A stretch of 64,000 nucleotides of DNA from positions 62,001 to 126,000 of the IMG/VR virus record IMGVR_UViG_3300022926_001804, one strand, 5' to 3'. Position 1 is the stretch's first letter; every line of letters begins with the position of its first letter. The notes beneath the pieces were generated by a model. It was not told the origin of the DNA, made no database searches, and saw only the letters and a list, made by a program, of their open reading frames with translations. This document shows positions 1 to 8,656 of this stretch, one piece after another. Made by a program: the position numbers and the translations under genes. The stretch comes from a virus.

Positions 1-427
1 TATCATCCGATTCAGTATGATAGCTAACTGTTACATGTTGTATATTTTCGATAACTGCTTCAGCCATTTTTTCACTCATAGCCCCGTTAGTAGTTAATCC
101 TATATTGGCATCCCATTTATGAGAATACTTTTTATAATATTCGTCATTTAAATATTTTACAAAAGGAATAAAATTAGGATTTACTGTAGGTTCGCCGCCT
201 GTAAAACTAATACTTGCTAATTTATTATTTCTATACTGCATATAGGTATCAATATATTCAAACAAAAAGTCAGTATTAGATTTAAGATCGTCTAATGATG
301 CGTGAGGACTAAAATTGTCATGCCTATGAGCAGGGCAATAACTACAATCATAATTGCAACGTCGGCCTAAATCCCAAGTAATTTGGAAAATATTTCCTGA
401 TAATAAATCTATAGTGTCAAAACTCAT
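1..427 (-). CDS. Radical SAM protein, N-terminal part (runs off the window)
   Basis: The visible 142 residues start at an ATG whose bases overlap the stop of the upstream gene (ATGA overlap), indicating translational coupling. The motif CNYDCSYC (C-x3-C-x2-C, about residues 28-35) binds the 4Fe-4S cluster of radical SAM enzymes, and a following SFTGGEP segment matches the GGE SAM-binding motif of the family. The C-terminal half lies outside the window, so a SPASM or twitch domain cannot be assessed. It is the most distal visible gene of the minus-strand radical SAM/glycosyltransferase operon. The family assignment is firm; the substrate is unknown. Confidence 0.85.
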   Translation of the reverse strand, partial: MSFDTIDLLSGNIFQITWDLGRRCNYDCSYCPAHRHDNFSPHASLDDLKSNTDFLFEYIDTYMQYRNNKLASISFTGGEPTVNPNFIPFVKYLNDEYYKKYSHKWDANIGLTTNGAMSEKMAEAVIENIQHVTVSYHTESDD

Positions 428-1062
428 ACTAATTCTTTCTCAGTTAATTTTTTAAAAAGCCATTGTGCTTCCCATTTATGACCATCATCTCCAAAATGTC
501 TTCCATCGTCTTTGATATATTTTTGATATTTTTCTTTTCCTAAAATTTTTCTAATGCAAGGAAACTTGGTTTCGTCATGATGTGAGTATACAAAATCAAA
601 ATTATTTTCTGCATAACCTAAGCTAACAGTATATTCAAAGTCTAATTGCTTCCATTCTAAGTTAAGAAAATATAAAGTTGCTAATGGGTCAGCAGTTTCT
701 TGGCGAAGATTATGTACATTAAACTTTTTTCTAGGCACTTGTTGGTAATGATAATTTGATGTTATTTCTTTAGGAGATTCAAAATGATGATCGTCTAGTA
801 CTTTCCACGATGTTAATCTGCCCGGAGTAGTACACTTTAAAATATACACATCATCTAAAGTATTGTAAAATTGTTTAACTTTTGATGAAAGATATAGATG
901 ATAATTTATACTTGTACCAGATACACCCCAATTATAAATTTTTAAATTAGGTGCAAGTAACGACAGATATTCAGGAAAATTAGATCTGCCAGTCAAACAT
1001 TCAGTTTCTCTAATTTGTCCTTCAACAAAACTGCAACCAAAAATGTGTATACGTTTAGACAT
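424..1062 (-). CDS. SGNH/GDSL hydrolase-like protein
   Basis: A 212-residue protein of unknown substrate. The N-terminal IFGCSFVEG segment carries a possible nucleophile Ser at about residue 11. A mid-N-terminal NWGVSG segment resembles the Gly-containing oxyanion block, and the C-terminal DDGH (about 192-195) fits the D-x-x-H catalytic pair of SGNH esterases. No signal peptide or membrane segment is visible. The start overlaps the end of the upstream radical SAM gene and the stop overlaps the next start, so it sits inside a coupled operon. SGNH enzymes often add or remove acyl groups on glycans, which would fit the glycosyltransferases nearby; that role is inference from motifs and context. 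Confidence 0.6.
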   Translation of the reverse strand: MSKRIHIFGCSFVEGQIRETECLTGRSNFPEYLSLLAPNLKIYNWGVSGTSINYHLYLSSKVKQFYNTLDDVYILKCTTPGRLTSWKVLDDHHFESPKEITSNYHYQQVPRKKFNVHNLRQETADPLATLYFLNLEWKQLDFEYTVSLGYAENNFDFVYSHHDETKFPCIRKILGKEKYQKYIKDDGRHFGDDGHKWEAQWLFKKLTEKELV

Positions 1063-2467
1063 CTTTAAATATGTCCTTCATTTCTGGAAAAGTTTCATCG
1101 AATGAAATTCCACGCTGTTTATCACACAGTCCTAAGAATTCTTTCATTTCAGGTAGACGTTGACTCCAGTCTTCGCTTTCCATAAATTGTAACATACCGT
1201 CAAGACGTTTAATACCATATTCTGCTTCTCGCCACTGGTCATATGTAACTTTACCTTTATGCCAACTAGGAATACATAATTCCCAATTAGCTTCTAACCA
1301 CGGATAAAATTCTTCATATTTTTTACGGCACTGTTCTTTAAACCATTTAGGCAAAGATCTAACGTTAAGATGTGCCGGCCAATATACAAAATGAAAGTTT
1401 ACTGTACCCGCTCCAAATGGATACATGTTAATCTTTTTAAATCCTTCTTGTAATTTCCATTTGATAAAATCAGGAAGATAATAAATGTTTAATGCTTGTA
1501 CTGCACAAGCAATTGTAACTTCAACATTATCTGTAGTTTCTTTATCTAAAATATGAAACACTTCTTTTGTTCTATCCCATTTACTAGGATAACGAATGTA
1601 TTCATTCATTTGCTCAATGCTGTCTACGCTGTAATGGAATCTAACAAGTTTAAAATGACTCCATAATTCAAATAAATCGTCACGCCATTCAACACCATTT
1701 GAATTATAACGTAGTTCTAATTCTGGTGCAAGTCCTTGGCGTATTGCTTCCTCAAGTATTTCGTAGTGTTCTTCGATAATAAGACTTTCGCCGCCGGCAA
1801 AATAAATTTGCTTCATGTGTTTCATCTGTTCATAGAACTGTTCCCAAAATACAGGATTTTGCTTATGCCAGTTATAACTACTACCATTGGTACTACCTTT
1901 GTTATCCCATTGCATAATCTCTTTAAGTGATTCATTTTTAACTTCTGGAAAAATTGCTTTGTAATCTTTAATCCAACCCGAACTATCATGCGGACTACAC
2001 ATAACACATGCTAACTGACACTTGGTTCCAAAACGCAAATCAATGTATGCCAATTGCGGAGGAACACTACCATCCGGTTGTGTTTCTTGTAAAATTTGAT
2101 CTAGATCAACACGCTGACTCCAATATGCTGTTTCCCATTGACGCTTACTTCTATGTCCATTTTCTTCTTCTCGGAAACATTTCATACAGCTAGGAGGCTT
2201 TTCACCTGCAAGCATTTGTTTACGTACATTCTTCATATACGTACTATTCCATGCTGTATTAAGGTCAGTAACATTTAAATTATTAGGACGACCTTCTTCA
2301 TCTTTAAGTATACCTACTTGTCCGCCATATTCTTTATCATTCGTTGGACCAACGCTACTTGCATTTGCTGTACAACATACACGCATACTGCCGTCGGGTC
2401 TTGTGCTTAGATGCACCCATGGTAATAAACAAAATGTTTCTGATGGATACTTAGGTTTTTCTGTCAT
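1055..2467 (-). CDS. Radical SAM protein with N-terminal twitch/SPASM-like cysteines
   Basis: A 470-residue protein. The core motif KCQLACVMC (Cys150, Cys154, Cys157) binds the SAM-coordinating 4Fe-4S cluster, and FAGGES downstream is the GGE-type SAM contact. Ahead of the core lies a second cysteine set: FCLLPW (Cys13), a CC pair (31-32) and CMKC (94, 97). This order matches the twitch-domain radical SAM proteins known from marine phages, where the extra cysteines hold an auxiliary cluster. It resembles the protein at 7309-8655 in layout. It overlaps both neighbours by 4-8 bases. The substrate cannot be read from sequence; peptide or sugar modification are possibilities. Confidence 0.85.
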   Translation of the reverse strand: MTEKPKYPSETFCLLPWVHLSTRPDGSMRVCCTANASSVGPTNDKEYGGQVGILKDEEGRPNNLNVTDLNTAWNSTYMKNVRKQMLAGEKPPSCMKCFREEENGHRSKRQWETAYWSQRVDLDQILQETQPDGSVPPQLAYIDLRFGTKCQLACVMCSPHDSSGWIKDYKAIFPEVKNESLKEIMQWDNKGSTNGSSYNWHKQNPVFWEQFYEQMKHMKQIYFAGGESLIIEEHYEILEEAIRQGLAPELELRYNSNGVEWRDDLFELWSHFKLVRFHYSVDSIEQMNEYIRYPSKWDRTKEVFHILDKETTDNVEVTIACAVQALNIYYLPDFIKWKLQEGFKKINMYPFGAGTVNFHFVYWPAHLNVRSLPKWFKEQCRKKYEEFYPWLEANWELCIPSWHKGKVTYDQWREAEYGIKRLDGMLQFMESEDWSQRLPEMKEFLGLCDKQRGISFDETFPEMKDIFKDV

Positions 2468-3465
2468 TTTAATGCCTCAAATCGTTGCGTTGCAACTTTG
2501 TTTTGTTTACAGTTTTCTATACACTTTGGAAAAATACCGTTTTTAATTCCTGTATATAAATTAGTATACCATTCACTATCAAAAATATCCTGTATACTAT
2601 TATGTCCATTTAGTCTATGATGTTCAGTTCCGTGATCTTTACTGTAATGTTGCCATAGACCTCTAAATCCACTCTTAGTTCCCCACCAGCAACACGGAAC
2701 AACATATCCATGATGTGTAACATATAGTCCTTGATCTTCTATTTTAGAACTAATACATCTTGGAATAACTGTTGGAACTTCTTGTTTTTTCTCAACTTTA
2801 GGGTCACTTTTATGCTGAGAGTTTTTACCTAAGTCTGCTCTTGGGCTTCCGATAAATTTTACTCTACTAAATCCTTCTTTGGCTGCAATATCTTCTATAA
2901 GATGAGCTTGATGTTCGTTATGCGAAAAATATATGAATTGCCATACAGCGTCGCCGCCGGCAGCAATATAATTTCTAAAATTTCTTTGTACTTTTTGCCA
3001 ATCAACATTTACTCTATAAATATGGTTAGTATCTTCTAATCCATCTAATCCCCAATTTACTCTAACACGACCATTTGACTCTTTTGAAATTTCTCCCAAC
3101 GTTGTCCAAAACTCATCATTACGTGTTCCGCCGTTAGTAGCAATAGAAATCTTAGGTTTGCTAGTAAACAATTCATCATTAGATAAAATCCATTTAACAA
3201 TTTCAATTAAATCAGGATTAGTAGTTGCTTCGTCGTAGTTACCACACATATGGATTAGGCGCAAATCAGTCCATTTATCTTTAGATACCCAACTTTTAAA
3301 TTGTTCTAAACTTACATACATACTATTCACATCAAAGTGATAATCCATATCAATAAGTTTATCATTAATAAATGCACGAGCACAGGCAGGACATGCCGCG
3401 TTGCAATAATTTGACATTTCAATTTGCAGTTTAGTTTGTCTTTCTACTGGTACTTGCCAACTCAT
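2464..3465 (-). CDS. Radical SAM/SPASM-like protein (tandem paralogue 1)
   Basis: A 333-residue protein with the radical SAM motif CNAACPAC at residues 21-28. A C-terminal SPASM-like cysteine set follows: an RCISSK segment, a VPCCWWG pair and a terminal CIENC. The layout is the same as the next two genes upstream (3462-4529 and 4541-5608), all with Cys near residue 18-28, an (N/T)HIYR segment and a late P-C-C-W/F motif, so the three are tandem paralogues. It overlaps the upstream gene by 4 bases. SPASM proteins usually act on ribosomal peptides or proteins, but the target here is not evident. Confidence 0.85.
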   Translation of the reverse strand: MSWQVPVERQTKLQIEMSNYCNAACPACARAFINDKLIDMDYHFDVNSMYVSLEQFKSWVSKDKWTDLRLIHMCGNYDEATTNPDLIEIVKWILSNDELFTSKPKISIATNGGTRNDEFWTTLGEISKESNGRVRVNWGLDGLEDTNHIYRVNVDWQKVQRNFRNYIAAGGDAVWQFIYFSHNEHQAHLIEDIAAKEGFSRVKFIGSPRADLGKNSQHKSDPKVEKKQEVPTVIPRCISSKIEDQGLYVTHHGYVVPCCWWGTKSGFRGLWQHYSKDHGTEHHRLNGHNSIQDIFDSEWYTNLYTGIKNGIFPKCIENCKQNKVATQRFEALK

Positions 3466-4529
3466 TCTTGTTCCACCATAACATTTTGATAGGCTTTATT
3501 AAAGCCACAACTAGCAACACACCGTTTCATATGTTTATTGTGTGACGGATTCCAGCTTTCTTCTAAAACCTTAGTATACCAAGGATGTTTCATAACTTCT
3601 TCAATGCTATGTTTTTTTAAACTATTCCATCCTGTAGAATATTCAGATAATTTTTCTAAAATGTTTTCTTTGTTCTTAAACGCACTATCCCACAAAAAAC
3701 AACAAGGCCACATCTCTTGGTTTGCATTAATAAAAATTTCGCCTTCATGAACATACTTACAAACAATAGATTTTACAACTTCTTCATCTACTTGATTAGT
3801 TTGAATTTTATTCATCAACTCTAATACTTCGTCTTTACGTGCATGTTCTTTGCTACCAGTAGTAGTAATAGTTTTTACTTCTTTAGTAACGTTTCCGCGG
3901 CCTTCTTTTTTTGCAATTTGGGCAGTCCATTGATTTAAGCTATTACGCATGCCTGTTCTAATTACAAATTTTAGTCCCAAACTTTTAGCATGTGCTTTAG
4001 CAACTTCAATTTCGTGTTCGTTATGATCAAATACAATAAAAACCCACTTAGATCTTGTATCATCACCTTTATAAGAATTTTCTGCGAACGCTTCGATATT
4101 ACGTTTTACTATATCAAACTTTGTGTTTACACGATAAATGTGATTAGTTTCTCGATGTCCGTCAATACAGAACATCATAATTAAGTCTCTTCCGTATTGT
4201 TTGCTTAGTTCACCTAGTCTATACCAACTTGCTTTAGGTGCAACGCCGCCATTAGTACTAATTGTAACATATGCGCCGCCTTCTAATAAGTATTCTACAA
4301 TTTCAACAAACTGTGGGTGAATTGCAGGATCTCCTAGTACGCCGCATAGCCTAATATCTTTATCTTTTAAATGTGCCTCGTCTGGTAATATTCTTTTTAA
4401 GTCATCAAGTGAAAAACTTGTTACTTCTAAGATGTCTCGGTTAAGTGTTCTTGCACAACCTGGGCATGCGGCATTACAATCACTTGTAATTTCCAGTTCG
4501 ATTTTGTGTATGTCATTTATGTTTATCAT
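3462..4529 (-). CDS. Radical SAM/SPASM-like protein (tandem paralogue 2)
   Basis: A 355-residue protein. CNAACPGC at residues 18-25 is the radical SAM cluster motif. The C-terminal region has the auxiliary-cluster pattern seen in its neighbours: a CKYVHEG segment, a WPCCF pair and a final CVASC. A central ETNHIYRVN segment is nearly identical to that of the neighbouring paralogues. The stop overlaps the next start by 4 bases, so it is translated in the same operon. Divergence among the three copies is large apart from the motifs, which suggests old duplication with different substrates or roles rather than recent copying. Confidence 0.85.
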   Translation of the reverse strand: MININDIHKIELEITSDCNAACPGCARTLNRDILEVTSFSLDDLKRILPDEAHLKDKDIRLCGVLGDPAIHPQFVEIVEYLLEGGAYVTISTNGGVAPKASWYRLGELSKQYGRDLIMMFCIDGHRETNHIYRVNTKFDIVKRNIEAFAENSYKGDDTRSKWVFIVFDHNEHEIEVAKAHAKSLGLKFVIRTGMRNSLNQWTAQIAKKEGRGNVTKEVKTITTTGSKEHARKDEVLELMNKIQTNQVDEEVVKSIVCKYVHEGEIFINANQEMWPCCFLWDSAFKNKENILEKLSEYSTGWNSLKKHSIEEVMKHPWYTKVLEESWNPSHNKHMKRCVASCGFNKAYQNVMVEQE

Positions 4530-4540
4530 TATATATGTAC

Positions 4541-5608
4541 TTATTTAAACTGTTCAGTGAAAGGATCAAACTCGGCGCCGCACTTTGTAGCACATACTTT
4601 TAGTTTGCCGGCATCACAACTAGGTTTATTCCAACTATCTTGTATTTCATCAAATATACCTGTAGCAAAAACTTTATCAAGACCATTACGTGCGTCTAGT
4701 GCATTTTTATCAGGAATAAAATCCCATATCTGTTCTACTTTAGGATCTTTGTGCCACCATTTATACATACGACCAGCAGTCCAGCAACAAGGCAATGCTA
4801 GTCCTTCTGCTGTAATAAAGAGGCTACCTTCTTTTTTAACTTTACATACGATAGGAGCCGCGTTAAAATAAGCATCCATACTGCCATATTTCTTGATAAT
4901 GGCTTCTTGTTTTGTAAGAGCTTTGTTTTGGTATTGTGCGTCCGGCTTTTTGAGCTCTGCTGTATCTTTGCCTTTACGGTCTTTGGCCTGATGCTTTTCT
5001 TTTTTGTTTGTCTTTGCATCTACAAATCTTCCTGTTTTCTTTTTTATAAACTTCTCACATCCCCATGCATTAGCTAACTGTTCAGCTTCTTCGACTTGAT
5101 GCTGATTGTGTTCAAATATAAGAAAGTCCCAACGTGCTCTACCGCCAGCATCGATAAACGCTCGCATGTTGCGTTCTACGTTGTCCCAATTTACCCCTTG
5201 TCTGTAAATATGATTCGTATCGCGAAGACCATCGACACTAAAAATAACAGCCCCCATTCTTCCAAAGACATAGGCCAATTCATTCCACCATTCAACATTT
5301 TTTGCTCCTGCATTTGTATTCATGCTTAACCACATCGTTGGGTTATGTTCACGAAAGTATTTGAATATTTCTAATGTGTCACGAGCAACAATAGGATCAC
5401 CTAAGTTACCACACATATACATAGTATTAAGCTGTGCAATAAACTCTGGGGAGAATATTTTTTTACAATCTTCTAATGTAAGTTCATCTAGATTAATATG
5501 AGGATTAATTCCTTCGCCATTCATATTACGGTCACACATAGGACAACTGGCTTGACAGTTTTGTGTAACTTCTAAATGAATTGATCGTATGTCGCTATAA
5601 TTATACAT
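4541..5608 (-). CDS. Radical SAM/SPASM-like protein (tandem paralogue 3)
   Basis: A 355-residue protein. The radical SAM motif CQASCPMC lies at residues 18-25. The C-terminal auxiliary-cluster pattern is VCKVKKEG, then LPCCWTAG, then CATKC. A Lys-rich linker near residues 195-235 (KKEKHQ, KDRKGKD) is specific to this copy and may bind an acidic or nucleic-acid partner; that is inference. The start is 8 bases inside the end of the upstream 83-codon ORF, so a small protein is made just ahead of it. It is related to the two genes downstream. Confidence 0.85.
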   Translation of the reverse strand: MYNYSDIRSIHLEVTQNCQASCPMCDRNMNGEGINPHINLDELTLEDCKKIFSPEFIAQLNTMYMCGNLGDPIVARDTLEIFKYFREHNPTMWLSMNTNAGAKNVEWWNELAYVFGRMGAVIFSVDGLRDTNHIYRQGVNWDNVERNMRAFIDAGGRARWDFLIFEHNQHQVEEAEQLANAWGCEKFIKKKTGRFVDAKTNKKEKHQAKDRKGKDTAELKKPDAQYQNKALTKQEAIIKKYGSMDAYFNAAPIVCKVKKEGSLFITAEGLALPCCWTAGRMYKWWHKDPKVEQIWDFIPDKNALDARNGLDKVFATGIFDEIQDSWNKPSCDAGKLKVCATKCGAEFDPFTEQFK

Positions 5609-5852
5609 CTATTACCAACTTTATATCTTTACCCGGTCCAACTTTACTAGGCAAGTCACCGTATTGATCTACATACCACTTAATAACTGCACGATACCAG
5701 TTTTGACTATCGTGGTGTGCTTGTTTATTAAACTGCCAAATATTGTTGTTAGTTGCTTGCATTGTACTTAATGCTCTAGCACTTTCAGTTTGCAGTTGTC
5801 TAAGTGATAAATTACTTGTATCCAATGCGCATATACCTCGTATATTTTTCAA
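5601..5852 (-). CDS. Small unknown protein between methyltransferase and radical SAM genes
   Basis: An 83-codon ORF of unknown function, overlapping the upstream methyltransferase-like gene by 41 bases and the downstream radical SAM gene by 8. The best start is TTG at 5852, nine bases after a strong AAGGAG ribosome-binding sequence that lies inside the upstream gene. An internal ATG at codon 31 (5762) is an alternative. The sequence is polar (QNWYRAVIKWYVDQ), has one Cys (residue 8), and has no obvious leader/core division. Its place directly before a SPASM-type enzyme makes it a possible substrate or partner, which is speculation from position. Confidence 0.6.
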   Translation of the reverse strand: MKNIRGICALDTSNLSLRQLQTESARALSTMQATNNNIWQFNKQAHHDSQNWYRAVIKWYVDQYGDLPSKVGPGKDIKLVIDV

Positions 5853-6648
5853 GATCTAATTCTCCTTCATACAATAATGTTGTCATAGGAGCCATTCTAG
5901 CAAAATCGTGCATGCTAGTAGTACAGTTAACGTGTTCTTCAACTTCATAGAAATCGTTACTTTGTAATACAACTAATCTTCCTGCTGGAATTAAATCATA
6001 CCACTCACTAAAATTTTTAATGTGTTCACAACTTGTATTAATAATAGTATTAGGAATATCTCCTAAATCAACGGTTGTTCCATTAGCACGTAATACTGTG
6101 TATATTGCATTTTCGTAATTTATCTCTTTAATATCTTTAGTACATGATTTAAATTTCCAGCCGTCTAGCACCCAGTTTTTATTAAATGCTTCTGCTACTT
6201 CTCTGCAAGTATCATCGATGTCAAAACTTCTAAATTTTTCAATTTTTAAATTGTTTTCAAACATCATAGTAGCAAGTGTAGCATACCAACCAGCACATAA
6301 AAATACAACACCTAGATCAAGATTTAATTTTTTTAGTTCTGATACTAGCCACTGTTTACTTTTTATCTGACCTCGACTAATACAGTCTGGATCAAAGTTT
6401 TCGTTTTTTTGTAATTTACGGATCCCTTCAATAAAAGGTGTATCTTTCATCTGTTTAATTGCACGAAATAAACTCCATACGTTATCCTGTAACAATGCTT
6501 TACGTAAATCATCTTTATTGTCATCTGTAACAATTCTAAAAATACTATTAAGATCTTTGTCAATATATGCTCTACGTAGATCTGATAGTTTGCTACTAGT
6601 GGGATATAATAGTTCTAATCTATCTAAAATTTCATGAGTTTGCATCAA
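5812..6648 (-). CDS. SAM-dependent methyltransferase-like protein
   Basis: A 278-residue protein. The central region has a Rossmann-like pattern: strand LGVVFLCAGWYAT (motif I position, with Gly), then RSFDIDDTCREVAEAF (acidic end of strand 2, usual ribose contact), then YTVLRANG and NTIINTSCEHI (later strands). This matches class I methyltransferase order, although the glycine loop is atypical (CAGWYAT). The N-terminal 80 residues are helical. The start overlaps the end of the upstream glycosyltransferase-like gene. Target unknown; glycan or protein methylation would fit the operon. The family assignment is moderately sure. Confidence 0.6.
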   Translation of the reverse strand: MMQTHEILDRLELLYPTSSKLSDLRRAYIDKDLNSIFRIVTDDNKDDLRKALLQDNVWSLFRAIKQMKDTPFIEGIRKLQKNENFDPDCISRGQIKSKQWLVSELKKLNLDLGVVFLCAGWYATLATMMFENNLKIEKFRSFDIDDTCREVAEAFNKNWVLDGWKFKSCTKDIKEINYENAIYTVLRANGTTVDLGDIPNTIINTSCEHIKNFSEWYDLIPAGRLVVLQSNDFYEVEEHVNCTTSMHDFARMAPMTTLLYEGELDLEKYTRYMRIGYK

Positions 6649-7330
6649 ATTGCTCCTTTAACCAATCAAAGTCGTTTATTAATTTAATATCATTGCTGTT
6701 AGAAAGGCCAAACTGCATACCAGCCCTAGCACCTCCCAACGCATACTCACCAAACTCTCTATCGTGTCCCAAGGTTGTCCAAGTTTTGAGTCTTTCATTT
6801 GTTTCATCCTCATGTTGTCTATCAATTGTTTTACTTGCTAATTTAGCACATTCTCTAAAAGCACTTTTCCATGTGTTAAACGGATCTGTATTAAATGCTG
6901 TAATATTAGATATCTCATTAATTACTTTAAATTTATCACTAATACTAGTTGTCATATCTGTTGTACTTGTATCCATTTGCTTAGTTAATTCAGTTGGAAA
7001 TAACTTTACGCCGCCATACCCATAAATTAAATTATTAATAGGATTCATGCTTCTATAAACATGCACTGTATCAGATTCGGTTGTATAGTAATTAAAATCA
7101 AATTCATCAACAATTACTGCGTCGCCGTCTACAACAAAAAAGTAATTAGTAGTTGATAACTTAGCCGCTTCAATATGAGCATTGTGGATCCCTTTTACAT
7201 TACTAACTCGCTTTACTCTGTCATCACCAAAGATTCCAACTGTATTAAATCTACTATATAAATCGTCAAAATTTTGTTCTGCATTTGGTTCATGATAACT
7301 TATAAACACTATGTCGTACATTGTTTGCAC
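6632..7330 (-). CDS. GT-A glycosyltransferase-like protein
   Basis: A 232-residue protein. The N-terminus has a DIVFISYHEPNAEQN segment also found, slightly changed, in the gene at 8657-9577, so the two are paralogues. FFVVDGDAVI (about residues 65-74) carries a D-x-D motif of the kind that binds metal and sugar nucleotide in GT-A transferases. No membrane segment is seen. It overlaps its upstream radical SAM gene by 22 bases and the downstream methyltransferase-like gene by 17. A cytoplasmic sugar transferase is the likeliest role. Donor and acceptor are unknown. Confidence 0.65.
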   Translation of the reverse strand: MQTMYDIVFISYHEPNAEQNFDDLYSRFNTVGIFGDDRVKRVSNVKGIHNAHIEAAKLSTTNYFFVVDGDAVIVDEFDFNYYTTESDTVHVYRSMNPINNLIYGYGGVKLFPTELTKQMDTSTTDMTTSISDKFKVINEISNITAFNTDPFNTWKSAFRECAKLASKTIDRQHEDETNERLKTWTTLGHDREFGEYALGGARAGMQFGLSNSNDIKLINDFDWLKEQFDANS

Positions 7331-8655
7331 TCCTTGTAAAAATTCTTTAATTCAGGAAATACAGTTAAGAAATCGGTGCCTCGGCGTTTGTCAAACTGAG
7401 TAATAAATTCATAAAACATAAATCTACGTTCTTTAGCAAGACTGCCAAACTCTTCTGGATTTTTAAATCGTTTATCTAAATCTTGCACAATTCTTTTTAA
7501 ATCATTTGTTTCATGCTCGTCAAAATTTTCTTCCATAAACTTTATACAAGGAATTAAATATGTTTCAATCATGTCTTCAGTTGCAATCATTGCATCAAGA
7601 AATCCAGGATTTCTTACATATGGAATTGCAATTCTCACTCTGTTTTTAAAACTATTACGTAGTCTTAACACAATTCCAAGAAACGGTCTAAATGTAGGAA
7701 AACTTAAAATATTAAATGCTGACATAAAACTTAGTTTTCCGTTAGTATTTTTTAGATACAATAATACATTATCATAGAATTGTTGCCAATTCATTCCTGT
7801 TCTACTATACTCTGCTTGCGCTCCTTTACTTTCAGCACTTACATGTAAGGTAAATCCTTTAATACAATTATTATTTTCAAGATGCTGTATTTTTTTAATA
7901 AACTTATTCCATAGCTTTCCTGGGGGACATGCATTTGTATTAATAGAAAATTCTAACTGAGGTTGAGGATTATCTATTAAATGTTGCAATACTTTATCAG
8001 TATGTTTACTTAAAAGAGGTTCACCTCCTGTAATACGAAAAGTGTGCATATGTTTAACTGCTTCAGGAAACCATTTCCAAAATGCGTTAATATACGGGTT
8101 ATCTTCTCTTTCAGGAATTTGCTTTTGATATTCATCTAGTTGATTGTAAAACCAATTGATCGTACTAAACTTATAATGACCGTGTTCTTTAATTTCTTCA
8201 GTCCATTTACTACTAAATGCTGGTCCACAATAACTACACTTAAAATTGCATACATTAGAAAAACTTACTTCAACATATCTAGGATAAAAATCATCATATG
8301 CGTTAGAATTTACAATTTTGTGATAATCTGGCCAACTCCAATAATTTCTACTTTTCCATATTCTATCACTATAATGATCCGTGTTATCTTCAATGCGCCA
8401 ACAGTAATCACATTCACTAGGTCTTTCACCGCTTTTCATCTGTTGGCGTGTATTCTTTTTAAACATTGTATTATGTAGTAATTGCGGATTTTCTTCAACT
8501 TCGTTAATTGGAATTGTATGTGCCTTTACATGATGACAACTATGATTTAATCCTGATCCTAAGTGTATAGTAACCTGTGTCCATTTAGCCAAACAGAATC
8601 CGCATCCTACTTGATTTAACTTTTCTTTAACTTTTTTAGGATCTGTTAATTCCAT
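7309..8655 (-). CDS. Radical SAM protein with N-terminal twitch/SPASM-like cysteines
   Basis: A 448-residue protein. Auxiliary cysteines come first (CGFC at 18-21, Cys40, CDYC at 82-85), then the radical SAM motif CNFKCSYC (136-143) and a GGEP SAM-binding motif (RITGGEPLLS). This is the same domain order as 1055-2467, so the operon holds two of this type and three of the short SPASM-like type. It lies between the two paralogous glycosyltransferase-like genes, one base from the upstream one, so radical chemistry and glycosyl transfer are probably coupled. Substrate unknown. Confidence 0.85.
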   Translation of the reverse strand: MELTDPKKVKEKLNQVGCGFCLAKWTQVTIHLGSGLNHSCHHVKAHTIPINEVEENPQLLHNTMFKKNTRQQMKSGERPSECDYCWRIEDNTDHYSDRIWKSRNYWSWPDYHKIVNSNAYDDFYPRYVEVSFSNVCNFKCSYCGPAFSSKWTEEIKEHGHYKFSTINWFYNQLDEYQKQIPEREDNPYINAFWKWFPEAVKHMHTFRITGGEPLLSKHTDKVLQHLIDNPQPQLEFSINTNACPPGKLWNKFIKKIQHLENNNCIKGFTLHVSAESKGAQAEYSRTGMNWQQFYDNVLLYLKNTNGKLSFMSAFNILSFPTFRPFLGIVLRLRNSFKNRVRIAIPYVRNPGFLDAMIATEDMIETYLIPCIKFMEENFDEHETNDLKRIVQDLDKRFKNPEEFGSLAKERRFMFYEFITQFDKRRGTDFLTVFPELKNFYKECKQCTT

Positions 8656-8656
8656 T

